Positions 44,876-55,077 of a stretch of 64,000 nt of DNA are shown here, piece by piece. The DNA is taken from NCBI GenBank assembly GCA_002437665.1, contig DJQW01000002.1, positions 124,001 to 188,000 of the forward strand, written 5' to 3'. The first letter of the stretch is position 1; the number at the start of each line of letters is the position of its first letter. The translations under genes and the position numbers were made by a program. Origin of the DNA: Alphaproteobacteria bacterium UBA6376. Its GTDB lineage: Bacteria > Pseudomonadota > Alphaproteobacteria > Rs-D84. Under the pieces are notes generated by a model. That model was not told the origin of the DNA. It worked only from the letters and a program-made list of their open reading frames with translations, and ran no database searches.

Positions 44876-47470
44876 ATGAAAAAGATTTTGCTTTTTGCCG
44901 CCACATTGTGTGCCGGCATCGGCATGGCCGATGCTGCGGTGCGCAGCGCGTCAAATATCAGCCGAAATCAGGCATCCACAACCAATCAAACGCAATCGGG
45001 CGCGTCACGCGGTGGGGCCGCGACGGTCAGTGCACAATCACGCGCCACAACCACGCGCAAGGCCGCCAACGTAACCACATCACGCAGTGCGACCGGCACG
45101 TCTGCCCGCGCAACATCAACAAAAACGGTTGCCCGCACCGCATCAACTGCGCCCGCACGCGCAACCGTATCACGTGCCGCAACAGTAACCACAACCGCAC
45201 GCAGCAGTGCCAGCACCAATGCTGCACGCAGTGCGCGCGTCGCAACCACAACAACCACGGCCACCGGCACGAACACATTCGGCACGGGATACAACGCATG
45301 TCGCGATGCATACTTTACATGTATGGATCAATTCTGTGCAAAGCAAAATGATTCTTACCGTCGATGTGTATGTTCATCAAAACTGACTGAAATTCAATCA
45401 CGCGAACGTGCACTGACCAACGCGTCTGATAATCTGCAAGATTTCAAGAATTTGAATATAGAGGTTATACCCAAAACCGCGGCAGAGGTAAATGCCATGC
45501 TGACCGCCAGCGAAGGCGAACTGGCCGCATCGTCGGCGCACGATAATTCCAAATCGGCACAGGCCCTCAGTGGTATTAGCGAGGTTTTAAGTAACGCGAA
45601 ATCCAAATCACTGTCAACCAGTGGGACACTGGACATTGCGGGCGACATAAACGCAATTTGGTCAACCACCGATTTGGCCGATGGCGCAAACATTTCCAAC
45701 CTGACGGGTGAACCATTGTACAATGCGGTTCATGCCCAGTGCGCCGAAATGGTATCTGCAAATTGTCCATCCACCACGGTTTTGGGCATGGTCGTGTCCG
45801 CATACGGCATGTACATTGAAAATGATTGCAGCGCACTGATAAACGCATTGGACAAGAAACTGAACACCGCAAACAGCACCATTCGCAGCACCGAACGTGA
45901 AATGAACACCGCGCGATTGGAAAACTATAACGCACATAATTCAACATCTATCAACGACTGTATTGCCCAGGTACGCAGTGATATCACCGCCGACACCGCC
46001 TGCGGCAAGGATTATGTACACTGTCTGGACATATCGGGCAAATACCTGAACCGCGATACGGGCGAACCAATTTACACCACGAATTTTTACCAGTTGGAAA
46101 ACCAGATATCGTTATCGGGCGACGTGCTGACCAACCCAACAAACCGAATGATTGTTGCCGAGTTAAACAACAAACGTGCATACGCCGCACGCGGGTTGGA
46201 CACTTGCCGCGACCTGTCGGACGAGGTATGGGATGAATTTATGCGTCAGGCAATCGTTGAAATTTATCAGGGGCAACAGTCACGCGTCCGTGATGTAAAA
46301 AACGAATGCTTGGACGTTGTGAACGCATGCTATGATGAACAGAGTAAATCGTTAAAAGATTTTAGTAACGTCAAAGAACAGTTGTTGATTGGTTCACGTC
46401 TGGAATTATCCGAAGAATTGTGTCAAGAAAAATTATACGCATGCAGTAATCTGTACGGCGATGGAAATGGTAACGGTCTGGATTTGTTGATAAACGCAAT
46501 GCGCGACATCACCGACCAGAAAATCGGCAAAGAATGCCTGACCACACTGCAAGAATTCGTCCAAGATACTTGCGCCGTCCCCAGCAACGACAGTTTGCAC
46601 AGTTACCCATACGCATGCCGTGTCTATGCCCCAGGCAGTCAAAAGTACGCCACGATTTCCACATGTAACCAACGCATATGGAACGACACAGGCAGCGCGG
46701 CCACTGGCCCTGACACCAGCAAAGATCAAACTGAGCCAGAAAAAGGTTGGTTTGAAGAAACAGCATATATGTGCGGCCCGAAATCCACATTCTATGAATG
46801 CAGCGAGGGGTACTATATGGTTGCCCTGAATGAAAAAGACGAATGGAAATATAATCCAAACGAAGTTGCGGGCAACTATTGTTTCAGATGCCCTGCCGCA
46901 GCCACATCATGTCCGGGGGGCAAGGCCGCGCCAATATACGCCGGCGACAGCCAAGACATCTGTGGCACAGATTACGTCGGCAGTTTGTATCAAAAGGTCG
47001 TTCGTTACGCAATGCAGGCATGCGTCCGCCCATCGGAATCCAGCAAGGGTGACTATGTATTGCCAACCACAATTATGCAAGACGTCAATGTTGTCATGGA
47101 TTCTGTACGTGTCGCCATGGCCAAGGAATTGTCGACAGAATGCGACCGCTTGGGTGGCGTGTGGGTTGACACACCATGGGTTGACGTACAACGCGATGCC
47201 GATGGTCAACTGGACGGTCTGCACGATTATACGGGTGACGCACAATACAAACTGTTCTATACCGAAACCAGTGCGAATACCCAGTGGGGCTATTGCCGGC
47301 CACCCGCCGAAACAGACACTGAAAACAAGGACGAATCTGGAACATCTACTGATACTGGCGATACGGGCGGCGATACGGGCGGTGATACGGGCGGCGACAC
47401 CGACGGTGGCGATGATTCTGGGTCGGATACCCCAATTCAAGATGTCGCCCAAGACGGCAACCAAGGTTGA
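44876..47470 (+). CDS. Large Cys-rich exported protein, CMDxFC family
   Basis: 864 aa from MKKILLFAATLCAGIGMADAA at 44876; AAAGGA abuts the ATG, which is unusually close. An Ala/Thr/Arg-rich segment (about 25-135) like that of the 5538 protein is followed by C-x6-C-M-D-Q-F-C-x9-C-V-C-S, helical Cys repeats, and a C-terminal Cys module (CGPKSTFYECSEGYYMV, CFRCPAAATSC). The tail has tandem DTGG units. It is most similar in layout to the 5538 protein. Function unknown. Confidence 0.8.
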   Translation: MKKILLFAATLCAGIGMADAAVRSASNISRNQASTTNQTQSGASRGGAATVSAQSRATTTRKAANVTTSRSATGTSARATSTKTVARTASTAPARATVSRAATVTTTARSSASTNAARSARVATTTTTATGTNTFGTGYNACRDAYFTCMDQFCAKQNDSYRRCVCSSKLTEIQSRERALTNASDNLQDFKNLNIEVIPKTAAEVNAMLTASEGELAASSAHDNSKSAQALSGISEVLSNAKSKSLSTSGTLDIAGDINAIWSTTDLADGANISNLTGEPLYNAVHAQCAEMVSANCPSTTVLGMVVSAYGMYIENDCSALINALDKKLNTANSTIRSTEREMNTARLENYNAHNSTSINDCIAQVRSDITADTACGKDYVHCLDISGKYLNRDTGEPIYTTNFYQLENQISLSGDVLTNPTNRMIVAELNNKRAYAARGLDTCRDLSDEVWDEFMRQAIVEIYQGQQSRVRDVKNECLDVVNACYDEQSKSLKDFSNVKEQLLIGSRLELSEELCQEKLYACSNLYGDGNGNGLDLLINAMRDITDQKIGKECLTTLQEFVQDTCAVPSNDSLHSYPYACRVYAPGSQKYATISTCNQRIWNDTGSAATGPDTSKDQTEPEKGWFEETAYMCGPKSTFYECSEGYYMVALNEKDEWKYNPNEVAGNYCFRCPAAATSCPGGKAAPIYAGDSQDICGTDYVGSLYQKVVRYAMQACVRPSESSKGDYVLPTTIMQDVNVVMDSVRVAMAKELSTECDRLGGVWVDTPWVDVQRDADGQLDGLHDYTGDAQYKLFYTETSANTQWGYCRPPAETDTENKDESGTSTDTGDTGGDTGGDTGGDTDGGDDSGSDTPIQDVAQDGNQG

Positions 47471-47485
47471 TTGAAATCAGGTAAC

Positions 47486-47514
47486 TTGCACAATGTGGCA
47501 AAATCTGATAGAAT
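47486..47514 (+). promoter_or_regulatory. Promoter of the 47539 gene
   Basis: TTGCAC (47486-47491), 17 nt, TAGAAT (47509-47514). Confidence 0.6.
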
Positions 47515-47538
47515 ACAGGAACAAGCGAGAGATTGAGT

Positions 47539-48234
47539 ATGAGAAAAATATTTATACTTTCAATAATGTCTTTGATTTGCGCGAACGCGGGCGCGGCAAC
47601 GCCATGGTGGCAACAGCCCACGATTTGCAGATTAGATCCCACCAAATGTTACGCATCAATGGGCGCGGGCTATGACAGTGAAATGTGGGACGCCGACAGC
47701 AGTTGTCGCGGCATGAAATGGATTTGTGCCGACGCATTGACCGATAAAAACGCAACCGATGCAAAACTGGTCGGACGCGCCGACATTGCACATGGCACGG
47801 GTATCAATTCTGATTTCGATATCAATGTATTAAACGGCGATTGCTTTGGCATGCGTAAAACCAGTGCCGGCGGAACCAAGGTTTTGATTGATGGCAAATA
47901 CGTCAACGTATGGTGTGCGGGTGTATTGCGTAATGTTGATGAAACATTGGAATTTGGCGAAATCACATACGGCGCGCAACCAACATGTCAAACATTGGCG
48001 GACGATGGATTTGTTGCGATTGCACAAAATAAGTGCATGGGTAAATCATTTGACACCGCCGAATACTTTATTGAATGCGATGGTGGTGATGGCACATTAC
48101 CAAACCGCCTGATTGTGTTAAATGGTGCAGATGCAAACGCATCTGGTGGCATGGACAGTCGTGATGCCGCAAACCAGTTGATGGAAAAAATGTATCAGGT
48201 ATCACAAACCCAACATAAAAAATACTTTCAATAA
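47539..48234 (+). CDS. Exported Cys-containing protein, unknown
   Basis: 231 aa from MRKIFILSIMSLICANAGAA at 47539 (a TTG six nt upstream is also in frame). The mature part has Trp- and Cys-rich blocks (TPWWQQPTICRLDPTKCYA, SSCRGMKWICADAL) and no recognised domain. It has its own promoter and follows the 864-aa Cys-rich gene, so it could be a partner of that family. A terminator is immediately downstream. Confidence 0.65.
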   Translation: MRKIFILSIMSLICANAGAATPWWQQPTICRLDPTKCYASMGAGYDSEMWDADSSCRGMKWICADALTDKNATDAKLVGRADIAHGTGINSDFDINVLNGDCFGMRKTSAGGTKVLIDGKYVNVWCAGVLRNVDETLEFGEITYGAQPTCQTLADDGFVAIAQNKCMGKSFDTAEYFIECDGGDGTLPNRLIVLNGADANASGGMDSRDAANQLMEKMYQVSQTQHKKYFQ

Positions 48235-48259
48235 AAAATGCGCCACCGGCGCATTTTTT
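48233..48259 (+). terminator. Terminator of the 47539 gene
   Basis: AAAAAATGCGCC / GGCGCATTTTTT overlapping the stop region. A near-identical hairpin recurs at 48479-48508 beyond the repeat. Confidence 0.8.
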
Positions 48260-48331
48260 CAATAACAACCAGTCGGTCACAATAAAAAGTGGTACAGAGA
48301 AAGTGTCCGCCATTCGGCGGTCGTTTTACTA

Positions 48332-48473
48332 ACTGGATTGCTTCGTTTCACTCGCAATGACAATGTTTCTAGGAAATTAGTATTTGTGTCGCCTGCGGAC
48401 TGCGTCCTTGCCGCATCCTGCGCTTCGCTTGGATTCATTGCGAGCGAGCGCAAGCGACGCGTGGCAATCCAGT
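48332..48473. repeat. MITE-like palindromic repeat, copy 2 (inverted)
   Basis: 142 bp with ACTGGATTGC and GCAATCCAGT ends. Its interior is the reverse complement of copy 1 at 5279-5410 over most of its length (GCGGACTGCGTCCTTGCCGC, TTTCTAGGAAATTAGTAT). It fills most of the gene-free 48260-48532. Confidence 0.75.
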
Positions 48474-48532
48474 AAATATAAAAATGCGCCACCGGCGCAT
48501 TTTTTTCACTATATCACTAAAACCCTCTCTAC

Positions 48533-48565
48533 AAAAAACACGTCCCCAAATGGGGACGTGTTTTA
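48533..48565 (-). terminator. Terminator of the autotransporter gene
   Basis: AAAAAACACGTCCCC / GGGGACGTGTTTT around AAAT, directly after the minus-strand stop. Confidence 0.85.
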
Positions 48566-51500
48566 TCAAAATTCATATCTGAATTTTGCCATGCCGGTTT
48601 GCGATGTATAATCCTGATGCAAATCCAAATCATACACCAATGAAATTTCCAGACCCTTGTACTGCGCGGTCAGGCCAATTCCAAATTCACCGCCAAAGCG
48701 TGACAGGCGGCCGCCATCGACAATATACGATGCCGCCCCTGGGATTGTAACGGTGGACATTGCTTTGTCAGAAACAAAGTCATATGTCGCTGCCGCGCGC
48801 AATTCTGGGGCCCACTGAATGGCCGAACCGTTTTCAATCGCAAAGCGGTATTTCAATCCCGCCGTACCGGTCAAGAAATCTGTATCGTCACTGCTGATAT
48901 TTACCAGACCGTTATTATACGAATCCTGTGACACGTGCAGGTAACGGACGCCAACCTCTGGCGTCATGCCAGACGCAAAATCGTAACCGGTCGCAACCTG
49001 ACCACCAAACGCATTGGCGTCATAGTCGGACTTGATACGCGCCACACCGAATACACTGCGTTCACTGCCCGTGTACTGGGACATAGAATAATTCAATGCC
49101 GCATTGACGTACCACTGGGTCGGCTTGTATTGCGCATAGGCAAATATGCTGTTCGTGTCAATTTCCGTGTCGCGATCATTTGCATGCACATCGGAATGAC
49201 CATACGCATACCCCAAACCAAGTGTGTATTGCTTGTCAATCTGGGCATCAAAACCGGCGGCGATGCCACGGGTGTACCCGTTAAACTGGCCATTAAATTT
49301 CGAACGGTTAAACATACCCTGTGCCCACACGCCGTATTCCGGATGCGCGTCGCCACCATTGCGGCCCATTGATGTATGCGCCGGCGCGCCCGCCAAACGG
49401 TTCGCCGCGATTGTCATAACCTGACCCTGAACGGATTGCGCCACCGATTGCACAACCGGTTTGTCCAGTGGGTTGGTCTTGGCCACTTCGCCCTCTATAT
49501 AATCAGTATCGCCATCGCGCAGGGCCTGTTGCACCTTTAACGATGCCGCATTGATTTCATCACCATTGCCGTTTGCCAATCCCGCAACAATGTTCGCCGC
49601 CTGATTTGTCAGACCGGTGTCCGCCGCGATATCTTCGACTTTCTTGGTTGAAATAATAACCAGCCCCGTACCAAACTCATCTTGGGCAACGTCATAGATT
49701 GCGCCCGCATCAACGATGTTGTAATTGACGCCGTCGTTAAATATTTTATACGTACCGGTTGTCGCAACGGTCAACGATACGCGTCCCATTATTGCACTGT
49801 CGGCATACGTATTCGCCAACAATTTACCGTAATTATTTGCATCCACAATGGTCAACCCCACCGTGCCGTCCAAATGCACTGTGTCCTGATTCACGGTCGA
49901 TGTGCCAATATTCAATGTCGCGCCATCTGCAACCGTCAACGTTCCCGTGCCGGTAATTCCACCATCAATGGTCGTTGTACCATCTGTGATATTCAGCGCG
50001 CCAACATTGTGAATATCATTTGCCACGCCACCCGCCATATTGCCGGTGAATACATTGTTTCCAGACAATTCAATTGCGCCAGCATTATAAATCGCACCAC
50101 CCTGGCCTGCGACATTGTCAACAAAATTGGAATCCGCAATCGTTGTATTCATAAACGTATTAAACAATGCGCCACCTTGCAAACCAGCAGTATTCCGTTC
50201 AAACACAGAATTTTTAATATCCAACTTTGCCTTGGTATTCTTTACCAAATAATCCTTGCTGGGGTCATAATTTTCTGGGGCATTTGTTTCAAATTGCAAG
50301 GCACCCAATTCACTGTTCACCCAATCTGCACGTGTTGCAATCGCCCCACCCGCCGTTGTTGAAGAGTTGTTTTGGAATACTGTTTTATTCAGGCTGGTCG
50401 CTGATGCACTGCCCACGAACAATGCGCCACCGCCGTCAACACTGCTGTTCAGGTTTCTGTTGTTCCAACCGTCTTGTTCTATTGCATGGGTTACTTTATT
50501 TCCAACAAATTTTGTATTGTCTATATCAATTTTCATGCTGCCATAATTCGCAACAGCACCCGCGCCATATTCCGCTGAATTATTAGTGAACGTTGCACCA
50601 GAGATTTCGGAACTGCCGCGCCCAACCCCCGAGTCATTATAACCACTGTACATTGCACCACCAACAATCGCGGTATTATTTGCAAACATAGTTCCTTTCA
50701 AAGTCAATTGTCCTTGTGAGCCAACAGCACCACCAAATCCATTTGCAGAATTACCAACAAATACATCTGAATTCAATGTCAACGTACCCGTGTTATAAAT
50801 TGCACCGCCATCGCCGTTTGCGCTGTTTTCACTGAATACTGAATCAGTTATGGTCATCACACCGCCCAAACCAGTGTCTGTTCCAGTTGCATCAACATTG
50901 ATAAAATGGTGATTATAAATTGCCCCGCCATTTTTTGCCGTGGTATTTTTAGCAAATGTCGTCCCACCGATTTCAGTCGTTGCAAACGTATTCGCAATCG
51001 CGCCGCCGTTACCACCACGGGTTCTGTTGCTGGCGGTGTCAATCATACCACCCAATGCCTGATTTCCAGAAAATACGGAATTTGAAATCTTGATATAATT
51101 GCCCAGATTGTCCACCTGTGGGATTTCAGAATCTTCCAATGTTCTGCGTGTTGCAATCGCACCACCATCGAATCGGCTGGTGTTATTATTAAATTCTGCA
51201 CCATCAACAACCAGTTTGCCATTGATACCCATTGCAATCGCACCGCCACCAATTAAACGCGTGCCGGTCGTTTCGTCGGTTGCATACGCACTGTTGTTAT
51301 TAAACTTTGTCCCCGATGATACAATCACAGTTCCAAAATCAGCAATCGCCCCCGCCGAATCCTTGGCCATATTGCCATCAAATACGGTGTTTGCACCGAT
51401 TATCAACATGCCGCCGGTCTGGGGTGCTTTTGGTTTTGCGGTATAGAATATGCCCGATTCAACCAAATTATTTTTGAATACCGAACCCGCACCAACCGTC

Positions 51501-51754
51501 AACAGACCTTTGTCATTGCCAACGAAAATCAGTGTTTCTGACCAGTCGCCCAAATCCTTGACTTCTTTGTCCTGAATGTCCAAAACCATACCATCTTGGG
51601 TTGGGTACAATTCATCTTCGGCAACCAGTGTACGATCCGCTGCCGATGCACCACCAATAACCATCACCGCACCCATCGCGACAATAAACGCATGCTTTAA
51701 CACGGCGCGATACGCCGCAGTCAATTCTTTGATTGCAGTTCGGGACATTTTCAT
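48566..51754 (-). CDS. Autotransporter with Pmp-like GGAI repeats
   Basis: 1062 aa. AAGGAGAG precedes the ATG. A long signal peptide (about 39 residues, ending VIGGASAA) leads to a passenger of repeated F-x-x-N...GGAI units (NSVFSENSANGDGGAIYN, VFVGNSANGFGGAV), the pattern of chlamydial polymorphic membrane proteins, predicted to form a right-handed beta-helix. The C-terminal autotransporter barrel (about 790-1062) starts near YGVWAQGMFN and ends in Phe (KFRYEF), the Bam recognition end. A type V secretion protein, likely an adhesin; the passenger has no protease motif. Confidence 0.9.
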   Translation of the reverse strand: MKMSRTAIKELTAAYRAVLKHAFIVAMGAVMVIGGASAADRTLVAEDELYPTQDGMVLDIQDKEVKDLGDWSETLIFVGNDKGLLTVGAGSVFKNNLVESGIFYTAKPKAPQTGGMLIIGANTVFDGNMAKDSAGAIADFGTVIVSSGTKFNNNSAYATDETTGTRLIGGGAIAMGINGKLVVDGAEFNNNTSRFDGGAIATRRTLEDSEIPQVDNLGNYIKISNSVFSGNQALGGMIDTASNRTRGGNGGAIANTFATTEIGGTTFAKNTTAKNGGAIYNHHFINVDATGTDTGLGGVMTITDSVFSENSANGDGGAIYNTGTLTLNSDVFVGNSANGFGGAVGSQGQLTLKGTMFANNTAIVGGAMYSGYNDSGVGRGSSEISGATFTNNSAEYGAGAVANYGSMKIDIDNTKFVGNKVTHAIEQDGWNNRNLNSSVDGGGALFVGSASATSLNKTVFQNNSSTTAGGAIATRADWVNSELGALQFETNAPENYDPSKDYLVKNTKAKLDIKNSVFERNTAGLQGGALFNTFMNTTIADSNFVDNVAGQGGAIYNAGAIELSGNNVFTGNMAGGVANDIHNVGALNITDGTTTIDGGITGTGTLTVADGATLNIGTSTVNQDTVHLDGTVGLTIVDANNYGKLLANTYADSAIMGRVSLTVATTGTYKIFNDGVNYNIVDAGAIYDVAQDEFGTGLVIISTKKVEDIAADTGLTNQAANIVAGLANGNGDEINAASLKVQQALRDGDTDYIEGEVAKTNPLDKPVVQSVAQSVQGQVMTIAANRLAGAPAHTSMGRNGGDAHPEYGVWAQGMFNRSKFNGQFNGYTRGIAAGFDAQIDKQYTLGLGYAYGHSDVHANDRDTEIDTNSIFAYAQYKPTQWYVNAALNYSMSQYTGSERSVFGVARIKSDYDANAFGGQVATGYDFASGMTPEVGVRYLHVSQDSYNNGLVNISSDDTDFLTGTAGLKYRFAIENGSAIQWAPELRAAATYDFVSDKAMSTVTIPGAASYIVDGGRLSRFGGEFGIGLTAQYKGLEISLVYDLDLHQDYTSQTGMAKFRYEF

Positions 51755-51851
51755 ATGGACTCTCCTTTCTGTTAGTTTTATTTATAGCACATTGCTCTCT
51801 GCTCTCTTTATCGCGACAGAGCGTCAGCGGAGACGGATACACTCTGCTCTC

Positions 51852-51890
51852 TGTCATAAAAAACGGGGCGATGCCCCGTTTTTTATGACA
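51852..51890. terminator. Bidirectional terminator after the DUF1015 gene
   Basis: TGTCATAAAAAACGGGGC, GAT, GCCCCGTTTTTTATGACA: a perfect 18-bp inverted repeat. Confidence 0.9.
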
Positions 51891-53121
51891 ACTTGTGAAT
51901 AACTAAGCCACTGCGTAACTTTGGTTCAAACCACGTCGTCTTTGGTGGCATGATGTTGCCCGTGTCGGCAATGTCAATAATCTGGCGCATGGTGACGGGA
52001 TACAACGCGAATGCCGCCGCCATTTCACCGGAATCAACACGCTTCTGCAATTCCGCCAGCCCGCGAATACCACCAACAAAATCAATACGCTTGCTGGTGC
52101 GCAGGTCACCCAGATTCAGGATTTTATCAAACACCAAATTTGACAGCACGGTCACATCCAAAACACCAATCGGGTCATTGTCATTATACGTGCCCGCTTT
52201 CGCCGTCAAACTGTACCAATGACCGTTCAGGTACATACCAAAGTTGTGCAGTTTCGTTGGCTTGTAAATTTCTGTGCCCATATCGGTAACGTCAAATGAT
52301 TCTGACAGTTTTGCCAAAAATTCATCCGGCGTCAGCCCATTCAAATCACGCACCACGCGGTTATAGTCAATAACGTGCAACTGTGATTCTGGGAATATCA
52401 CGGCCAGGAAATAGTTGTATTCTTCGTCCCCCGTGTGGTTTGGATTTTGCGCACGCTTTTCCGCGCCAACGCGTGCCGCCGCCGCCGTGCGGTGATGTCC
52501 GTCGGCAACATACATCGCCGGCACATTTTTGAATATTTCGGTAATGCGCGCATTGACCGCATCGTCGGTAATTGCCCAGAATGTGTGACCAAAACCGTCT
52601 GGCGCGACAAAGTCATATTCAGGCGCGTGCGCCGCGACCCAATCCGCAACCAATTTGTTCATTTCATCAACATCAGGGTATGCAAAGAACACCGGTTCAA
52701 TATTCGCGTCCTGAATGCGAACATGAATCATACGGTCGTCTTCCTTGTCCTTGCGCGTCAATTCATGCTTTTTAATTTTGCCCGACATATAGTCATCAAC
52801 ATTTGCCGCCGCAACCAAGCCATACTGCGTGCGCCCGTCCATCGTCTGGGCATAGATGTAATACATTTCTTTTGGGTCTTGAACCAGCCAACCGCGATTC
52901 TGCCACAGTTTGAAATTTTCCACCGCTTTGTCATAGACGGCCTGCGAATGTTCATCGGCAATCGGGTCAAAATCAATTTCTGGCTTGATAATATGCAACA
53001 ATGATTTTTCACCGGCCTCGGCCTTGGCCTCGGCTGAATTTAGAACGTCGTATGGACGCGACGCAACCTGCTCTGCCAATTCTTTTGGTGGACGTACACC
53101 TGCAAATGGTTTGATTTTCAT
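51883..53121 (-). CDS. DUF1015 family protein
   Basis: 412 aa. Starts MKIKPFAGVRPPKELAEQVA after AAGGAG. SRPYDVLNSAEA, HELTRKDKEDDRMIH and the YVADGHHRTAAAARV block with its conserved His pair are family hallmarks. The last resembles a ParB-like nucleotide-binding motif. In other gut bacteria this gene often lies next to serine biosynthesis genes; here it does not. No reaction is firmly assigned. Cytoplasmic, with no signal. Confidence 0.85.
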   Translation of the reverse strand: MKIKPFAGVRPPKELAEQVASRPYDVLNSAEAKAEAGEKSLLHIIKPEIDFDPIADEHSQAVYDKAVENFKLWQNRGWLVQDPKEMYYIYAQTMDGRTQYGLVAAANVDDYMSGKIKKHELTRKDKEDDRMIHVRIQDANIEPVFFAYPDVDEMNKLVADWVAAHAPEYDFVAPDGFGHTFWAITDDAVNARITEIFKNVPAMYVADGHHRTAAAARVGAEKRAQNPNHTGDEEYNYFLAVIFPESQLHVIDYNRVVRDLNGLTPDEFLAKLSESFDVTDMGTEIYKPTKLHNFGMYLNGHWYSLTAKAGTYNDNDPIGVLDVTVLSNLVFDKILNLGDLRTSKRIDFVGGIRGLAELQKRVDSGEMAAAFALYPVTMRQIIDIADTGNIMPPKTTWFEPKLRSGLVIHKLS

Positions 53122-53194
53122 ATCAGATTTCTCCTTGGGTTATACACCCAAGGATTATATCTGGTTTACCATTAAATAAAAGACAAATATTTTT

Positions 53195-54337
53195 TTATTC
53201 CGTCATTTCGACGACGGTCACGTCTGTTTCAACCATAACCGGCGTCGGTGCATATTCAATCTGCACAGGAACAATCGTCGGACTCTTGCTGGCGTCCAGC
53301 GGATGGGTCTGGAACGCAACCGCGCCAAAGTCAATCGCCGACATATCAATGGATCGCACCGTACGGTCATACATAGTGTGATAATAAATCACCATGTTTT
53401 TCAAATCGGTCGCGATTGTCCACTGGGTGGCCGATGGCATATTGTTTGGCGCACGCCCAACCGCAAACTGAACACCCGTTGGCACGTCAAAGTTATTCAG
53501 AATATGAAACGCCTGCATCGCGGAATCAAACGCGGTCTTTTGCTTTAATGAATAAGATTCCAAGAATGCCGCACGAACGAATCGCGATGGCGGTGTAAAG
53601 TCCCCAGGCAGACCGTGGAAACCACTGCCCGAACCAAATGCCGCGAGCTTCACACCATTCATATCAACCGGCCCCGCCGTCCCTGGGGTTAAATTCACGT
53701 AATTGTTCAAATTAGACCTGTGCCACGGGAACGATGGTGCATTGGTCAAAACGCCCAATGGATTTTCATAGAAATTGACCTCGCCATCAACAACCTCTAC
53801 CACGACCTGACGACCAGATGGGTCGGTTATGCGCCAATGCACGGTGTCGGCGCGGGAATCAATATTGATGATGCGAATGTTTTGCATACCCGCACGCAGT
53901 TCATCAATGGTGGAAAAATTCGCCAACACCCACGATACGAATTGCAAATCCCCAATGGATTGACCCGCCAATGCCGCATCATACGGCTTGTATTCGCCAT
54001 ACTTTGGAAAATAGAACAACGCCGCGGACAATCCCGCCTCGTTCGTGCCATCAACGATAAATTCGGCCTGTTCCATACCCAGCCCGACATAACCGTACTT
54101 TGCGGTATATTGCATACCGCCCGACGCATTATTTGGCAAAATCGCCGTCTGGGTGTAACCACGCGGAATCACAACATATATGTTGTTCATTTCTTCGCGT
54201 GACCAATCGATTGTACGTGCGACAACGACACCGCCGTCATCGGATTTCAGCGTGATACCCGTACAGGCATCTGCACTGTTTGCAGCCACCAATGGCATCG
54301 CCACCGCCAGCGCATAAAATAATTTTCTCGTCTCCAT
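53195..54337 (-). CDS. Periplasmic choloylglycine hydrolase family amidase (bile salt hydrolase/penicillin V acylase-like)
   Basis: 380 aa. The signal peptide METRKLFYALAVAMPLVAANSADA is followed directly by Cys25 (CTGITLKSDDGG). This is the Ntn-hydrolase nucleophile, so signal peptidase cleavage would expose it as the N-terminus. ARTIDWS supplies the conserved Arg and Asp, GTNEAGLSAALFYFP the Asn, VLTNAPSFPWH the second Asn, and PSRFVRAAF the Arg. The set is complete for amide hydrolysis of bile salts, acyl-homoserine lactones or penicillin V; substrate cannot be read from sequence. It supports a gut habitat. Confidence 0.87.
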   Translation of the reverse strand: METRKLFYALAVAMPLVAANSADACTGITLKSDDGGVVVARTIDWSREEMNNIYVVIPRGYTQTAILPNNASGGMQYTAKYGYVGLGMEQAEFIVDGTNEAGLSAALFYFPKYGEYKPYDAALAGQSIGDLQFVSWVLANFSTIDELRAGMQNIRIINIDSRADTVHWRITDPSGRQVVVEVVDGEVNFYENPLGVLTNAPSFPWHRSNLNNYVNLTPGTAGPVDMNGVKLAAFGSGSGFHGLPGDFTPPSRFVRAAFLESYSLKQKTAFDSAMQAFHILNNFDVPTGVQFAVGRAPNNMPSATQWTIATDLKNMVIYYHTMYDRTVRSIDMSAIDFGAVAFQTHPLDASKSPTIVPVQIEYAPTPVMVETDVTVVEMTE

Positions 54338-54383
54338 ACCCGCATTATGCGGCGGACACGTTTATAAATCTATGGGTTTGATT

Positions 54384-54917
54384 TCACAGTTCTAACGCCG
54401 GTGTCCAAATCGCACGCACTGCATCATTGTCCACGCGACGCGCCAATTCGGCAATCAGTTCCAAAATAAATTTGCGCTGTGCATCCGACCACGTCAACCG
54501 CGACATCACACGGTCATAGAACGCCCGCACCGATTCGTATTCGGTCTGGTTCAGTATCACGGCCTGTTCAAAATTCGCGCTGTGCCAGTCACATACCATT
54601 TCGGTCAAAATCTCTTTCGGAATCTGGTGCACGTCGTCCCACGCACCAACATGATGCGGCTGCATATGATGATGTTCGTCATGAACACGCTTGTACAGTT
54701 CCTCTTGCTGGGGTAACATTTGCATATTTGGGTGATAGCCCACATAATTCCGATACGCATAGCCCGTTTGATATGGTTCTGTGAATTTATCGCTGTCGTG
54801 CATGGGAAATGCCGCACCCAGCAATCCCGCGAAATAATTCAGGCAATCGATATGACAGTGCGTGCGCACCAAATGAAATTTAATGATATCAGATACTGGA
54901 ATGTTCATAGGGGGCAT
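54384..54917 (-). CDS. DUF5662 family protein
   Basis: 177 aa, or 174 from the second ATG at 54908; neither has a good ribosome binding site. His-rich: HDSDKFTEPYQTGYAYR, HDEHHHMQPHHVGAWDD and EMVCDWHSA match the DUF5662 pattern, an all-alpha, probably metal-binding HD-like fold. Function unknown. It is 46 nt upstream of the amidase gene in the same direction. Confidence 0.75.
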   Translation of the reverse strand: MPPMNIPVSDIIKFHLVRTHCHIDCLNYFAGLLGAAFPMHDSDKFTEPYQTGYAYRNYVGYHPNMQMLPQQEELYKRVHDEHHHMQPHHVGAWDDVHQIPKEILTEMVCDWHSANFEQAVILNQTEYESVRAFYDRVMSRLTWSDAQRKFILELIAELARRVDNDAVRAIWTPALEL

Positions 54918-55003
54918 AATATCACAAAAACACCCGCCCCGCCACCAAAAGCATAAATTTTGATTGCAAAACGAAAAAAGACATTATATAATGCGCACCG
55001 CAT

Positions 55004-55077
55004 TGGGGCATAGTTTAACGGTAGAACTCCGGACTCTGACTCCGTCAGTGTTGGTTCGAATCCAGCTGCCCCAACCA
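55004..55077 (+). tRNA. tRNA-Gln (anticodon CTG)
   Basis: 74 nt with CCA. Starts with T1-A72 as bacterial tRNA-Gln does; acceptor TGGGGCA/TGCCCCA. The anticodon loop CTCTGAC reads CTG. The first anticodon-stem pair is C-T mismatched. It is followed by a terminator and an inverted partial copy of its own 3' end. Confidence 0.93.
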
